Origin: Paenibacillus sp. BJ-4
GTDB lineage: Bacteria > Bacillota > Bacilli > Paenibacillales > Paenibacillaceae
NCBI RefSeq assembly: GCF_020404765.1
Contig: NZ_JAIVEM010000172.1
Span: 1 to 55,584 of the forward strand
Direction of reading: 5' to 3'
Length of the DNA stretch: 55,584 bases
Shown: piece by piece, positions 15,694 through 23,918 of the stretch
Layout of the letters: the number at the start of each line of letters is the position of its first letter
Numbering within the stretch: position 1 is the first letter of the stretch
The notes under the pieces: model-generated
Told to the model about the DNA's origin: nothing
Seen by the model: only the letters and a program-made list of their open reading frames with translations
The model's database searches: none
Made by a program: the position numbers and the translations under genes

Positions 15694-18405
15694 TTACGCT
15701 TGAATCATTTGACGCAATACGGTTTGCAGAATACCACCGTTGTGGTAGTAGTCGATGTCGACGGTGCTGTCCAGACGGGCAGTTACCGGGAACTCGAACT
15801 TGGTGCCATCCTCGCGTTTGGCTACAACCGTAAGCTCTTGACCTGGCTTCACGTCATTGTCTATGCCGAGGATGTCGAAGGTCTCGCGGCCGTTCAGACC
15901 CAAGCTGGACCAGCCGTAGCCCTCCTGGAATTGCAGTGGCAGCACGCCCATGCCCACCAGGTTACTGCGGTGAATCCGCTCGAAGCTTTCGGCAATGACG
16001 GCTTTAACGCCCAGCAGAAGCGTACCCTTGGCTGCCCAGTCACGCGAGCTGCCTGTACCGTATTCCTTGCCGGCAATGACGATCAGGTTTTGATCGGCTG
16101 CCTGATATTTCATGGACGCATCGTAAATGGACATTTCCTCATCCGTTGGCAGATATTTGGTCACGCCGCCCTCCGTGCCGGGAGCTACGTTGTTGCGGAT
16201 ACGGATGTTGGCGAATGTACCGCGCATCATGACCTCGTGGTTACCACGGCGGGAGCCGTAGGAGTTGAAGTCCTTACGCTCTACACCATGCTCCTTCAAG
16301 TACAGTCCTGCCGGGCTGGAAGGAGCGATGTTGCCTGCTGGTGAGATATGGTCTGTTGTAACCGAATCATTCAACAGGGCAAGCACACGGGCATTGCGGA
16401 TTTCCTTGATATCCTGTACGCCATCCTGAAGTCCTTCAAAGAACGGCGGATTTTGAATGTAGGTCGAGTTTTCATCCCATTCATACAACTCGCCTTCCGG
16501 AACCGGAATGGAGTTCCATTTTTCATTGGCAGTGAATACATTCTCGTATTTGCGACGGAACATATCCGGGCTGAGAGACAGGCTGATGGCTTCCTTGATT
16601 TCCTCGGAGGTCGGCCAGATGTCTTTCAGGTACACCGGCTGATTGTCCTGATCGTAGCCGAGCGGATCATTCGCCAGATCAATGTTCACCGTACCTGCCA
16701 GCGCATAAGCGACAACCAGTGGAGGTGAGCCGAGATAGTTGGCTTTGACCTGGGCATGCACACGGCCTTCAAAGTTCCGGTTACCGGAAATGACTGCGGC
16801 CACGGTCAGATCGTTGTCTGTAATGGCCTGACTGACTTCGTCAGGAAGCGGCCCGGAGTTACCGATGCAGGTCGCGCAGCCGTAACCAGCTACATGAAAG
16901 CCGAGTGCTTCCAGCGGGCCGATCAAATCGGCCTTTTGCAGATACTCCGTCACGACGAGGGAACCCGGTGTCAAGCTGGTTTTAACATAACCCGGCTTTT
17001 TGAGTCCACGCTGCACGGCTTTTTTGGCAAGCAGACCCGCACCAAGCATAACGCTTGGGTTGGAGGTGTTCGTGCAGCTTGTGATCGCCGCAATGACGAC
17101 CGCTCCTGTACCCAATTCGCTGGTGGAGCCATCTGGATGGGTCAGTGGAATCTTTTGTGCGATTTTCTCATCGCTCAGTCCATAACCGCCTTTGTCCACC
17201 GGGGTACGGATAATACCTTCAAAGGTTTCCTTCATACGGCTCAATTCTACGCGGTCTTGCGGACGTTTGGGTCCGGCGAGACTCGGTACAACCAAAGCCA
17301 GATCCAGCTCAATCGTATCGCTGAACACAGGGTCCGGTGTACCGGCTGTGCGGAACATGCCTTGCGCTTTGTAATATTCCTCTACGAGACTGACTTGCTC
17401 ATAAGAGCGTCCAGTGCTGCGCAGGTAAGCCAGGGTTTCGGCATCAACCGGGAAGAAACCGATTGTTGCGCCGTATTCCGGTGCCATGTTGGCAACGGTC
17501 GCACGGTCAGCCAAGCTGATGTTAGCCAGGCCGGGACCGTAAAATTCCACGAATTTGCCGACCACGCCTTTTTTACGCAGCATTTGAGTTACTGTAAGCG
17601 CCAGATCCGTAGCAGTAGCCCCTTCCGACAGACTGCCCGTTAGCTTGAAGCCAATGACATCGGGAGTGACAAAATACAGCGGCTGCCCCAGCATACCCGC
17701 CTCTGCCTCGATACCGCCGACGCCCCAGCCTACAACGCCAAGTCCGTTAATCATCGTGGTATGGGAGTCTGTTCCCACGAGGGAATCTGGGAAAACGACC
17801 GTCTCGCCGTCAATGGATTTGGTGGCGGCTACGGATGCGAGATACTCCAGATTGACCTGATGGACGATCCCCGTAGATGGCGGTACGGCGCGGAAGTTGT
17901 TGAATGCCGTTTGAGCCCAGCGCAGAAAACGGTACCGCTCCTCATTACGCTCAAACTCTACATTAATATTGTAGTCCAGCGCGTCACTGGTACCAAAAGC
18001 ATCAACCATAACCGAGTGGTCGATGACGAGATCAACCGGGACGAGCGGGTTGATCTGCTTTGGATCACCGCCCGCTTTTTTCACGGTATCACGCATGGCT
18101 GCCAAATCGACAACTACCGGAACACCTGTAAAATCCTGAAGCACGATGCGTGCCGGAATGAATGGAATTTCCTTGTTAGTGTCACGATCCTCAGCCCAGC
18201 CTGTCAGCTGCTGCACATGCTCCTCTGTAATGGCGCGTCCGTCAAATTGGCGAACCGCAGCTTCCAGCAACACTTTAATGGAGAAAGGCAGTTTGGCAAC
18301 ACCGCTTTTTCCTTGTTCCTCCAATGCCTTAAGACTGTAATAGCGATAAGGCTTGCCATTGACTTCGAGACTGCGGGCAATGGAGAATTGATCTTTTCCT
18401 GACAT
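15694..18405 (-). CDS. acnA: Aconitate hydratase
   Basis: Isomerises citrate to isocitrate in the TCA cycle. In Bacillus the iron-free form also binds RNA. The 903 residues match the AcnA/IRP1 family (about 900). The 4Fe-4S cysteines are in AITSCTNTSNPSV and YGCATCIGNSG. DSLVGTDSHTTMINGLGVVGWGVGG, the SRDWAAKG loop and ESFERIHRSNLVGMGVLPLQF are conserved active-site segments. ATG at 18405 after TTCAAGGAGGT. Monocistronic. In B. subtilis the orthologue (citB) is controlled by CcpC and CcpA; a 17-bp palindrome at 18558 is a candidate operator here. Confidence 0.98.
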   Translation of the reverse strand: MSGKDQFSIARSLEVNGKPYRYYSLKALEEQGKSGVAKLPFSIKVLLEAAVRQFDGRAITEEHVQQLTGWAEDRDTNKEIPFIPARIVLQDFTGVPVVVDLAAMRDTVKKAGGDPKQINPLVPVDLVIDHSVMVDAFGTSDALDYNINVEFERNEERYRFLRWAQTAFNNFRAVPPSTGIVHQVNLEYLASVAATKSIDGETVVFPDSLVGTDSHTTMINGLGVVGWGVGGIEAEAGMLGQPLYFVTPDVIGFKLTGSLSEGATATDLALTVTQMLRKKGVVGKFVEFYGPGLANISLADRATVANMAPEYGATIGFFPVDAETLAYLRSTGRSYEQVSLVEEYYKAQGMFRTAGTPDPVFSDTIELDLALVVPSLAGPKRPQDRVELSRMKETFEGIIRTPVDKGGYGLSDEKIAQKIPLTHPDGSTSELGTGAVVIAAITSCTNTSNPSVMLGAGLLAKKAVQRGLKKPGYVKTSLTPGSLVVTEYLQKADLIGPLEALGFHVAGYGCATCIGNSGPLPDEVSQAITDNDLTVAAVISGNRNFEGRVHAQVKANYLGSPPLVVAYALAGTVNIDLANDPLGYDQDNQPVYLKDIWPTSEEIKEAISLSLSPDMFRRKYENVFTANEKWNSIPVPEGELYEWDENSTYIQNPPFFEGLQDGVQDIKEIRNARVLALLNDSVTTDHISPAGNIAPSSPAGLYLKEHGVERKDFNSYGSRRGNHEVMMRGTFANIRIRNNVAPGTEGGVTKYLPTDEEMSIYDASMKYQAADQNLIVIAGKEYGTGSSRDWAAKGTLLLGVKAVIAESFERIHRSNLVGMGVLPLQFQEGYGWSSLGLNGRETFDILGIDNDVKPGQELTVVAKREDGTKFEFPVTARLDSTVDIDYYHNGGILQTVLRQMIQA

Positions 18406-18833
18406 AGGTATTACCTCCTTGAAGTGAATGCTTGTGGGGTGAATAGGAATGTCGTTTTGTTTTTTTGATGTCTTGCACGGTTGGTTTAAATTGGTTGCGT
18501 TCTCAATTTCATCTTCAGTGGTTCATTGCGTGTTAGAGGTTGAGATGAATGCAATTCGTTTCATTAGATGAAACTTGATTTCAAAATGATTGCTTTTGGA
18601 TTAAGTATACCGTTTTCAGGCGGTTCCGTAAAGTTTTTTTGGCCTAAATTATTCGTTGCAGACTGGAAAATAAAACGTTCCACTTCCTCATGTTTCGATG
18701 TTCATACCAAGCTTTAGAGATTCATACTTATTAGATAGAGAGCATATCAGTCCAGAGAGGAAAGAAAGGAAGTTATACATCATCCCGGCTAATTGCAAAA
18801 GAAGGGTAGCGGGACGAATATGGAGGGATAGGG
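18406..18833. other. Intergenic region between acnA and the amidase gene
   Basis: A 428-base divergent region. It contains a 17-bp palindrome, GTTTCATTAGATGAAAC (18558-18574), about 153 bases before acnA. The rest is AT-rich without a recognisable riboswitch, and no confident promoter hexamer pair was identified on either strand. Confidence 0.45.
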
Positions 18834-19829
18834 ATGGGGGAGCGGGAATGGAAGCAGGCTCTTTTTGCATACGTGAATCAGTATAATCGCAGTGAGGTGA
18901 ACGGGGTACCGCAGCCGGATGAATATCTGGAGGTGGATCAGCGGATGGAACGAGCAGCGCGTGCGGCCAGATTGGAACAGTGGTATAACGAACGGGATGC
19001 TGTACCCCTGCGCAGCGAGACACGCGCCAAGCCGTTGCGGATTGTGCAGGATACTCCAGATGAGGCCGTAATAGACGTACAACTGCATGTCCGGCTCTTT
19101 TATGAGAAGGGCGGGATGAACCACCGGGAGGATCGCATTGAACGGGAGCGATTGACGTTCACGCGCGAGGGAGAGGCCTGGCAGGTGACGAGAATCGAGC
19201 GCGATCCGGCAGAAAGGAAGCCTGCGGGGGGAGAGGTTCCTTTTGAAGAGGCGTCGTTTAACCAAGGAGGGAATCTGCCGCTGCTGAATCGCGGTGTGCT
19301 GGGTTTTGGCTCATCGGCACGCCCCAGCCGATATCGCCGCGAAGAAGCGGCGGCCTATGCAGATCAATGGTGGGATAGCTTCAACCCGGAGTTTGAAGGT
19401 TTTGATGTGGATTGCACCAATTATATCTCGCAATGCCTCTTTGCAGGGGGCGCACCGATCCACTATACTGGTAAAAGAGAATCGGGCTGGTGGTACAAAG
19501 GACGGGTCGGTGGACGTGAGTTGTGGAGCTACAGTTGGGCGGTTTCCAACAGTCTGGAGCGGTATTTGGGCTCCAGTTCGTGGGGCTTAACTGCTGAACA
19601 GGTGAGCCGTCCGGAGCAGCTTATGCTGGGGGACGTCATTTTTTACGATTGGGATGGTGACGGAACCTTTCAACACAGCACGGTGGTAACGGCCTTTGAT
19701 GCGGGCGGCATGCCGCTTGTCAATGCACATACGGTAAGCTCCAGACATCGTTATTGGGACTACAAAAATTCGTATGCGTGGACAGATAACACGGTATATC
19801 GCTTTTATCATATCGCCGACTATTTTTAA
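18834..19829 (+). CDS. Putative amidase-domain (amidase_6) protein
   Basis: A 331-residue protein. Residues about 1-135 form a polar domain without a recognised family. Residues about 170-331 match the putative amidase domain PF12671, an NlpC/P60-like cysteine hydrolase fold. The catalytic Cys is in DVDCTNYISQCLFAGG, and the conserved GDVIFYDWDGDGTFQHSTVV and VNAHTVSSRHRYWDYK carry the His and other active residues. No signal peptide is seen, so it may act in the cytoplasm or forespore. Peptide or peptidoglycan amide bonds are the likely target, but this is inference. The ATG follows GGAGGGATAGGG. It lies 72 bases upstream of ddl. Confidence 0.8.
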   Translation: MGEREWKQALFAYVNQYNRSEVNGVPQPDEYLEVDQRMERAARAARLEQWYNERDAVPLRSETRAKPLRIVQDTPDEAVIDVQLHVRLFYEKGGMNHREDRIERERLTFTREGEAWQVTRIERDPAERKPAGGEVPFEEASFNQGGNLPLLNRGVLGFGSSARPSRYRREEAAAYADQWWDSFNPEFEGFDVDCTNYISQCLFAGGAPIHYTGKRESGWWYKGRVGGRELWSYSWAVSNSLERYLGSSSWGLTAEQVSRPEQLMLGDVIFYDWDGDGTFQHSTVVTAFDAGGMPLVNAHTVSSRHRYWDYKNSYAWTDNTVYRFYHIADYF

Positions 19830-19901
19830 AAGAGATGATGAATAACAGGTACAGTGATGCAAATCAGGCACAATGACGAAAGCAGGAAAGCGGAGGATAG
19901 C

Positions 19902-20990
19902 ATGGCAAAACAAAAATTAACCGTAGGGCTGGTGTACGGTGGCAAATCAGGTGAACATGAGGTTTCGCTGCAAACGGCGTATGCGGTTATGAACGCGTTT
20001 AATTATGAGAAATACGAGATTATTCCTTTTTATATTACAAAGGCTGGAGATTGGCGCAGAGGGCCGCTGCTTAGCGCACCTTTGGCTTCATTAGAGCAAT
20101 TGAAGCTGGAACGTGTTGAGGGGGGTACTAAAGCGGCATTAGATACATTGTTCGGCAAGCTGTACGGAGAGCAGACGCTGGATGTGCTGTTTCCGTTGCT
20201 GCACGGCACCTTTGGCGAGGATGGAACGATTCAGGGCCTGTTCGAAATGGCGGATATGCCTTATGTCGGTGCAGGAGTGCTGGCTTCCGCCGCAGGGATG
20301 GACAAAGGCGTCATGAAGAAGCTGTTTGAGCATGCAGGTTTGCCGCAAGTGAAATACTGTTATTTTAATAGTACACAGTGGGCACAAACCAGTCATGATC
20401 TGGTGCGCAGCATTGAAACTGAGCTCGGTTATCCGTGCTTTGTCAAACCGGCGAATCTGGGGTCAAGTGTCGGTATTTCCAAAGCCAATAACCGGGAAGA
20501 GCTGGAGAAATCTGTAGAACTGGCTTTGCAATTTGATCTGAAGGTGATTGTGGAGGAGTACGTGGATGCCCGTGAGATTGAGGTCAGCGTGCTTGGCAAC
20601 GACGAGCCGATTGCTTCCGTACCGGGTGAAATTGTATCGTCCAGCGATTACTATGATTATGCTGCCAAATATACAGACGGCCAATCGGAAATGCTCATTC
20701 CGGCACCGTTGGATGAGGAAGTGGCAGATCGTATTCGTGAGGCCGCATTACAAGCATTCCGCGCTCTGGAAGGCTGCGGGATTTCCCGTGCTGATTTCTT
20801 CGTCAGACGCTCGGATGGACATATTTTGATCAATGAAGTGAACACCATGCCGGGCTTTACACCGTTCAGCATGTATCCATTGTTGTGGCGAGAAACCGGA
20901 GTATCCTATCAGAGTCTGCTGGACCGCATGATTGCACTCGCACTGGAGCGTTACGAACGCAGGTCGGCACTTCACTACGAGAACTCATAA
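19902..20990 (+). CDS. ddl: D-alanine--D-alanine ligase
   Basis: ATP-grasp enzyme that makes the D-Ala-D-Ala dipeptide for peptidoglycan. The 362 residues have the N-terminal VGLVYGGKSGEHEVSLQTA and LFPLLHGTFGEDGTIQGLFE motifs. They also have the ATP-grasp core CFVKPANLGSSVGISKA and the C-terminal INEVNTMPGFTPFSMYP metal and substrate loop. The long omega loop and the DYYDYAAKYTDG segment are those of true D-Ala ligases, with a Tyr consistent with Ala-Ala specificity rather than D-lactate. ATG with GCGGAGGATAGC before it. Terminator directly after. Confidence 0.97.
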   Translation: MAKQKLTVGLVYGGKSGEHEVSLQTAYAVMNAFNYEKYEIIPFYITKAGDWRRGPLLSAPLASLEQLKLERVEGGTKAALDTLFGKLYGEQTLDVLFPLLHGTFGEDGTIQGLFEMADMPYVGAGVLASAAGMDKGVMKKLFEHAGLPQVKYCYFNSTQWAQTSHDLVRSIETELGYPCFVKPANLGSSVGISKANNREELEKSVELALQFDLKVIVEEYVDAREIEVSVLGNDEPIASVPGEIVSSSDYYDYAAKYTDGQSEMLIPAPLDEEVADRIREAALQAFRALEGCGISRADFFVRRSDGHILINEVNTMPGFTPFSMYPLLWRETGVSYQSLLDRMIALALERYERRSALHYENS

Positions 20991-20999
20991 AACGAACCA

Positions 21000-21024
21000 A
21001 GGGGAGCTGAGCACTCTCCTTTTT
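21000..21024 (+). terminator. Rho-independent terminator after ddl
   Basis: AGGGGAG and CTCTCCT pair around a seven-base loop, followed by five T residues. Confidence 0.8.
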
Positions 21025-21054
21025 ATTCATATGTAAGGAAAGGTGGGGCTAAAC

Positions 21055-21378
21055 ATGGGCTTTCAAACTGAATTTAACTCGGTGTGTAAATTCAAGAGCG
21101 AACAGGAGTTGTATGAACTGCTGGAATATGGACGCGGCAAAATGGTTAAATCCGGTCTACGTGTGTTCCCGACAGGCCAGAAGGTCATCGCTTACAGTGT
21201 GGACAACGTGGCAGTAGCCATCGTACAGATTGTGGGCTGTATCGCCGAAATCAATTTTCAGGGCGAGGAAGTGACCGAGGTTGAAATGATCCTCATTCGC
21301 AAGCTGAATGAAGAGGAATCGAGAATTCAGACCGCCTTGGCGGATGAAATGTTTTTTGGAGCGCAGCAGCAATCCTAA
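21055..21378 (+). CDS. Small cytoplasmic protein, unknown (DUF2584-like)
   Basis: A 107-residue soluble protein. The start MGFQTEFNSVCKFKSEQE and a beta-rich middle (RVFPTGQKVIAYSVDN) loosely resemble the Bacillales DUF2584 family, but this is recall of a pattern, not a match I can verify. There is no signal peptide or membrane segment. The ATG at 21055 has GGAAAGGTGGGG before it, so the in-frame GTG at 21043 is not used. Between ddl and uvsE, in the same direction. Confidence 0.65.
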   Translation: MGFQTEFNSVCKFKSEQELYELLEYGRGKMVKSGLRVFPTGQKVIAYSVDNVAVAIVQIVGCIAEINFQGEEVTEVEMILIRKLNEEESRIQTALADEMFFGAQQQS

Positions 21379-21519
21379 AGCTGTGTTCTTCTTGCATATG
21401 TGTACCCAACACCGAATCAGCAGGTGCTTTTCCGGGTATGATCAGTAGAAAAAGGCTTTAGGCGTCTAATCAAAAACGGCCTTGCCTGTACTGCGATCTG
21501 CTGAAAGGAAGGACACCCT

Positions 21520-22521
21520 ATGATAGTAAGGTTCGGCTATGTGGCCATGTCGGTCACCGTGCAAAATGCATCACCCTCTAAAACCATGACGCTGGCCAGC
21601 TTTAACAAGATTGGAGACCGGGAGGCCGCGATCCGTAAGCTGGAGCGGATTGCAGCCGAAAATCTTCATAATACCTTGAGGCTGCTGCGTCATAACCGGG
21701 CGAATGATGTTGAGGTCTATCGGTTCTCATCCAAGCTGATTCCGCTGGCAACCCATCAGGATTTGCGGGATTGGGACTCATTTCAGGCGCTTGCACCTGA
21801 TTTTGCAGAGGTGGGGAACTATGTCAAGGCGAATGGAATGAGAGTGTCATTTCACCCGGATCATTTTACGGTGCTGAGTACCCCTCGTCCCGAAGTGCTG
21901 CAAAGCTCGATTAACGACCTTCAGTATCATAAAGCAATGCTGGAGGCGATGGGACTCGGTGCAGATGCCAAGAACAACATTCATATCGGTGGGGCATACG
22001 GAGATAAGGTGACCTCGGGTCAGCGTTTTGTAGAGCAGGTCGGTGCGTTGGAGGTTTCGTTAAAAGAACGGTTGACACTGGAAAATGATGATAAGACTTT
22101 CAATGCTGTTGAAACGCTGGAAGCCTGCAAGTTGACAGGGCTGCCGATGGTTCTCGACATTCATCATCAATGGGTGAATAACGAGGGCGAGAAGCCGTGG
22201 GAGCTATGGCCCGACATTTTGTCTACCTGGAAAGGGGGATGGGCCCAAGCGGGGTCTTCTCCTGATCACCCATTGCCGCCCAAAGTCCATGCATCCAGTC
22301 CCAAAAGCGAAAAAGATCCCCGAAGTCATGCGGACGGTGTTGAGGTCGAGCCGTTGCTTACCTTTTTGCGCAATATTGCCGGATATACGGATCGGATAGA
22401 CGTCATGCTTGAAGCCAAGCGTAAGGATGAAGCGTTGTTTGGATTGATGGATCAATTGCGCCTTCAGGAGGGTGACGGGGTTAAAGTGCTGAATGGAGCA
22501 TCCGTGGAAATTACGCCTTAA
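21520..22521 (+). CDS. uvsE: UV DNA damage endonuclease
   Basis: A 333-residue TIM-barrel repair enzyme that nicks DNA 5' of UV photoproducts. The family start MIVRFGYVAMSVTVQNASPS is followed by LRLLRHNRANDVEVYRFSSKL and RVSFHPDHFTVLSTP. IHIGGAYGDK, LENDDKTFNA, VLDIHHQWVN and VMLEAKRKDEAL supply the conserved Glu/His/Asp metal ligands. The C-terminal region is the usual length. ATG with GAAAGGAAGG upstream. A hairpin-forming sequence lies just upstream (TCAGCAG/CTGCTGA, 21418-21500), of uncertain meaning. Confidence 0.95.
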   Translation: MIVRFGYVAMSVTVQNASPSKTMTLASFNKIGDREAAIRKLERIAAENLHNTLRLLRHNRANDVEVYRFSSKLIPLATHQDLRDWDSFQALAPDFAEVGNYVKANGMRVSFHPDHFTVLSTPRPEVLQSSINDLQYHKAMLEAMGLGADAKNNIHIGGAYGDKVTSGQRFVEQVGALEVSLKERLTLENDDKTFNAVETLEACKLTGLPMVLDIHHQWVNNEGEKPWELWPDILSTWKGGWAQAGSSPDHPLPPKVHASSPKSEKDPRSHADGVEVEPLLTFLRNIAGYTDRIDVMLEAKRKDEALFGLMDQLRLQEGDGVKVLNGASVEITP

Positions 22522-22686
22522 TGAGTAGGATTATGCGGATAATCTTCCCAAATAGAGAAACTTTATGAAATATATTGTGTATACTAGAATGTGTAAACTA
22601 GCAAGGTAGTATTTTAACAGAGATGGTTAAGAGACTGTGCTGTATGGCAGCTTCGCAAACCACGTAACAATGATATAGAAAGTAGA

Positions 22687-23562
22687 GTGAACACGTTGAA
22701 CGAACATGAAAACGAAAAGGTTCCCTATATCGTATCAGGAAAAAGCTATACCGCCGTCGCTATTAACGCGGCATCCAAAGCAGGGGAATGGATTAAGAGC
22801 AGACTGGGAACGGTTGAACAATTGAACACCAAGCAATCTCCTGTGGATCTGGTGACTGAGGTGGATAAAGGTGCGGAGCAGATGATCCGCAGGCTGATTC
22901 TTACCCATTTTCCCGATCATGCCATTTTGGGTGAAGAGGGCGTGGAGCCGGGAGCCGAAGCTTCGGCCCGCGCATTAGAGGCTGCCCGCGAAGAGGAATA
23001 TTTATGGATTATTGATCCGGTAGACGGCACCACTAATTTTGTGCACAGTCTGCCATTCTACAGCGTGTCTATTGCCTTGGCCCACCGTGGAGAGGTGATT
23101 GTCGGCGTCATTTATGATCCGTCCCGTGATGAAATGTTCGTGGCGGAAAAAGGAAAGGGCGCCTATGTACATGGCAATCGGATGCAGGCATCGAGAGAGG
23201 AAACACTGGGAGATAGTCTGGTGTGCATCGGCTTCCCACCGGATCGTGCGTTTGCACAACCGCTGAATATGAAAATCGCGCAGGTTCTTACGCCGCAGGT
23301 ACGAGGGATTCGGGCGCTCGGCTCGGCAGCTCTGCATCTGGCTTATGTGGCGTCGGGACGGCTGTCAGCCTATTGCGAAATCGGTTTGAATTCCTGGGAT
23401 GTGGCAGCGGGGGCTTTGCTGGTACAGGAATCGGGCGGAACGATCACAGATACGCTGGGCAGACCTTATGATTTGAGCGTGCGACATATTGCAGCTACGA
23501 ATACAGCTATTCATTCCCAACTTATTCAAGTGTTGAAAGAAGCAGATGCAACCGGGTTATAA
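22687..23562 (+). CDS. Inositol monophosphatase family phosphatase
   Basis: A 291-residue Mg-dependent sugar/inositol phosphatase of the SuhB/IMPase family. The metal-binding motifs are complete: Glu of LGEEG (about residue 80), IIDPVDGTTNFVH and NSWDVAAGALLVQESGG near the end. Substrates in Bacillales could be inositol phosphate, histidinol phosphate, or PAP-like nucleotides, and sequence alone does not decide. The start is uncertain: GTG at 22687 gives MNTLNEHEN, while a TTG nine bases later is also possible. Neither has a strong ribosome binding site. Confidence 0.88.
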   Translation: MNTLNEHENEKVPYIVSGKSYTAVAINAASKAGEWIKSRLGTVEQLNTKQSPVDLVTEVDKGAEQMIRRLILTHFPDHAILGEEGVEPGAEASARALEAAREEEYLWIIDPVDGTTNFVHSLPFYSVSIALAHRGEVIVGVIYDPSRDEMFVAEKGKGAYVHGNRMQASREETLGDSLVCIGFPPDRAFAQPLNMKIAQVLTPQVRGIRALGSAALHLAYVASGRLSAYCEIGLNSWDVAAGALLVQESGGTITDTLGRPYDLSVRHIAATNTAIHSQLIQVLKEADATGL

Positions 23563-23596
23563 TACACCTATATCGCTTATCGCTGAAGGAGGAAGG

Positions 23597-23842
23597 ATGA
23601 TGGGCCAATCCGAAGATTTGGAGCGCGAGCTTAGTGAATTGCTGACAGAAGGCGAAATTCGTGAGAATGAGGCCAAAAAACGGGAGCGGCTCAGTCCTAA
23701 ATATGAGGTGCGGATTCAAACGCATATCGATCCCATTGTCGAGGAGACCCGCAAATACCGCAGTATGGCGCGGGAACTGGACGACCGATACGACGAATAT
23801 ATGAGCAAGGCGAACCAATCGGAGCCCTCCGACCGACGCTAA
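23597..23842 (+). CDS. Charged helical small protein, unknown function
   Basis: About 81 residues, rich in Glu, Arg and Lys, predicted to be almost entirely helical (SEDLERELSELLTEGEIREN and RKYRSMARELDDRYDEYMSK). It has no membrane segment. GAAGGAGG lies well placed before two consecutive ATGs (23597 and 23600). It follows the IMPase gene by 34 bases and ends at a terminator, so the two probably form one transcript. I do not recognise a family. Confidence 0.65.
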   Translation: MMGQSEDLERELSELLTEGEIRENEAKKRERLSPKYEVRIQTHIDPIVEETRKYRSMARELDDRYDEYMSKANQSEPSDRR

Positions 23843-23850
23843 GCACACAC

Positions 23851-23889
23851 AAATACCTCTTGCCGAATGACTCAGGCATGGGGTATTTT
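23851..23889 (+). terminator. Terminator after the small helical protein gene
   Basis: AAATACC..TGCC pairs with GGCA..GGTATTT, followed by TTTG. It separates this gene pair from the two-component operon. Confidence 0.7.
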
Positions 23890-23918
23890 GTATGTTATAA
23901 AGGAGGCGACATACACGG

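Noticed and set aside
15664..18402. Several long plus-strand frames opposite aconitase
   Set aside because: They mirror the acnA codons; acnA is certain and these have no family features or start signals.
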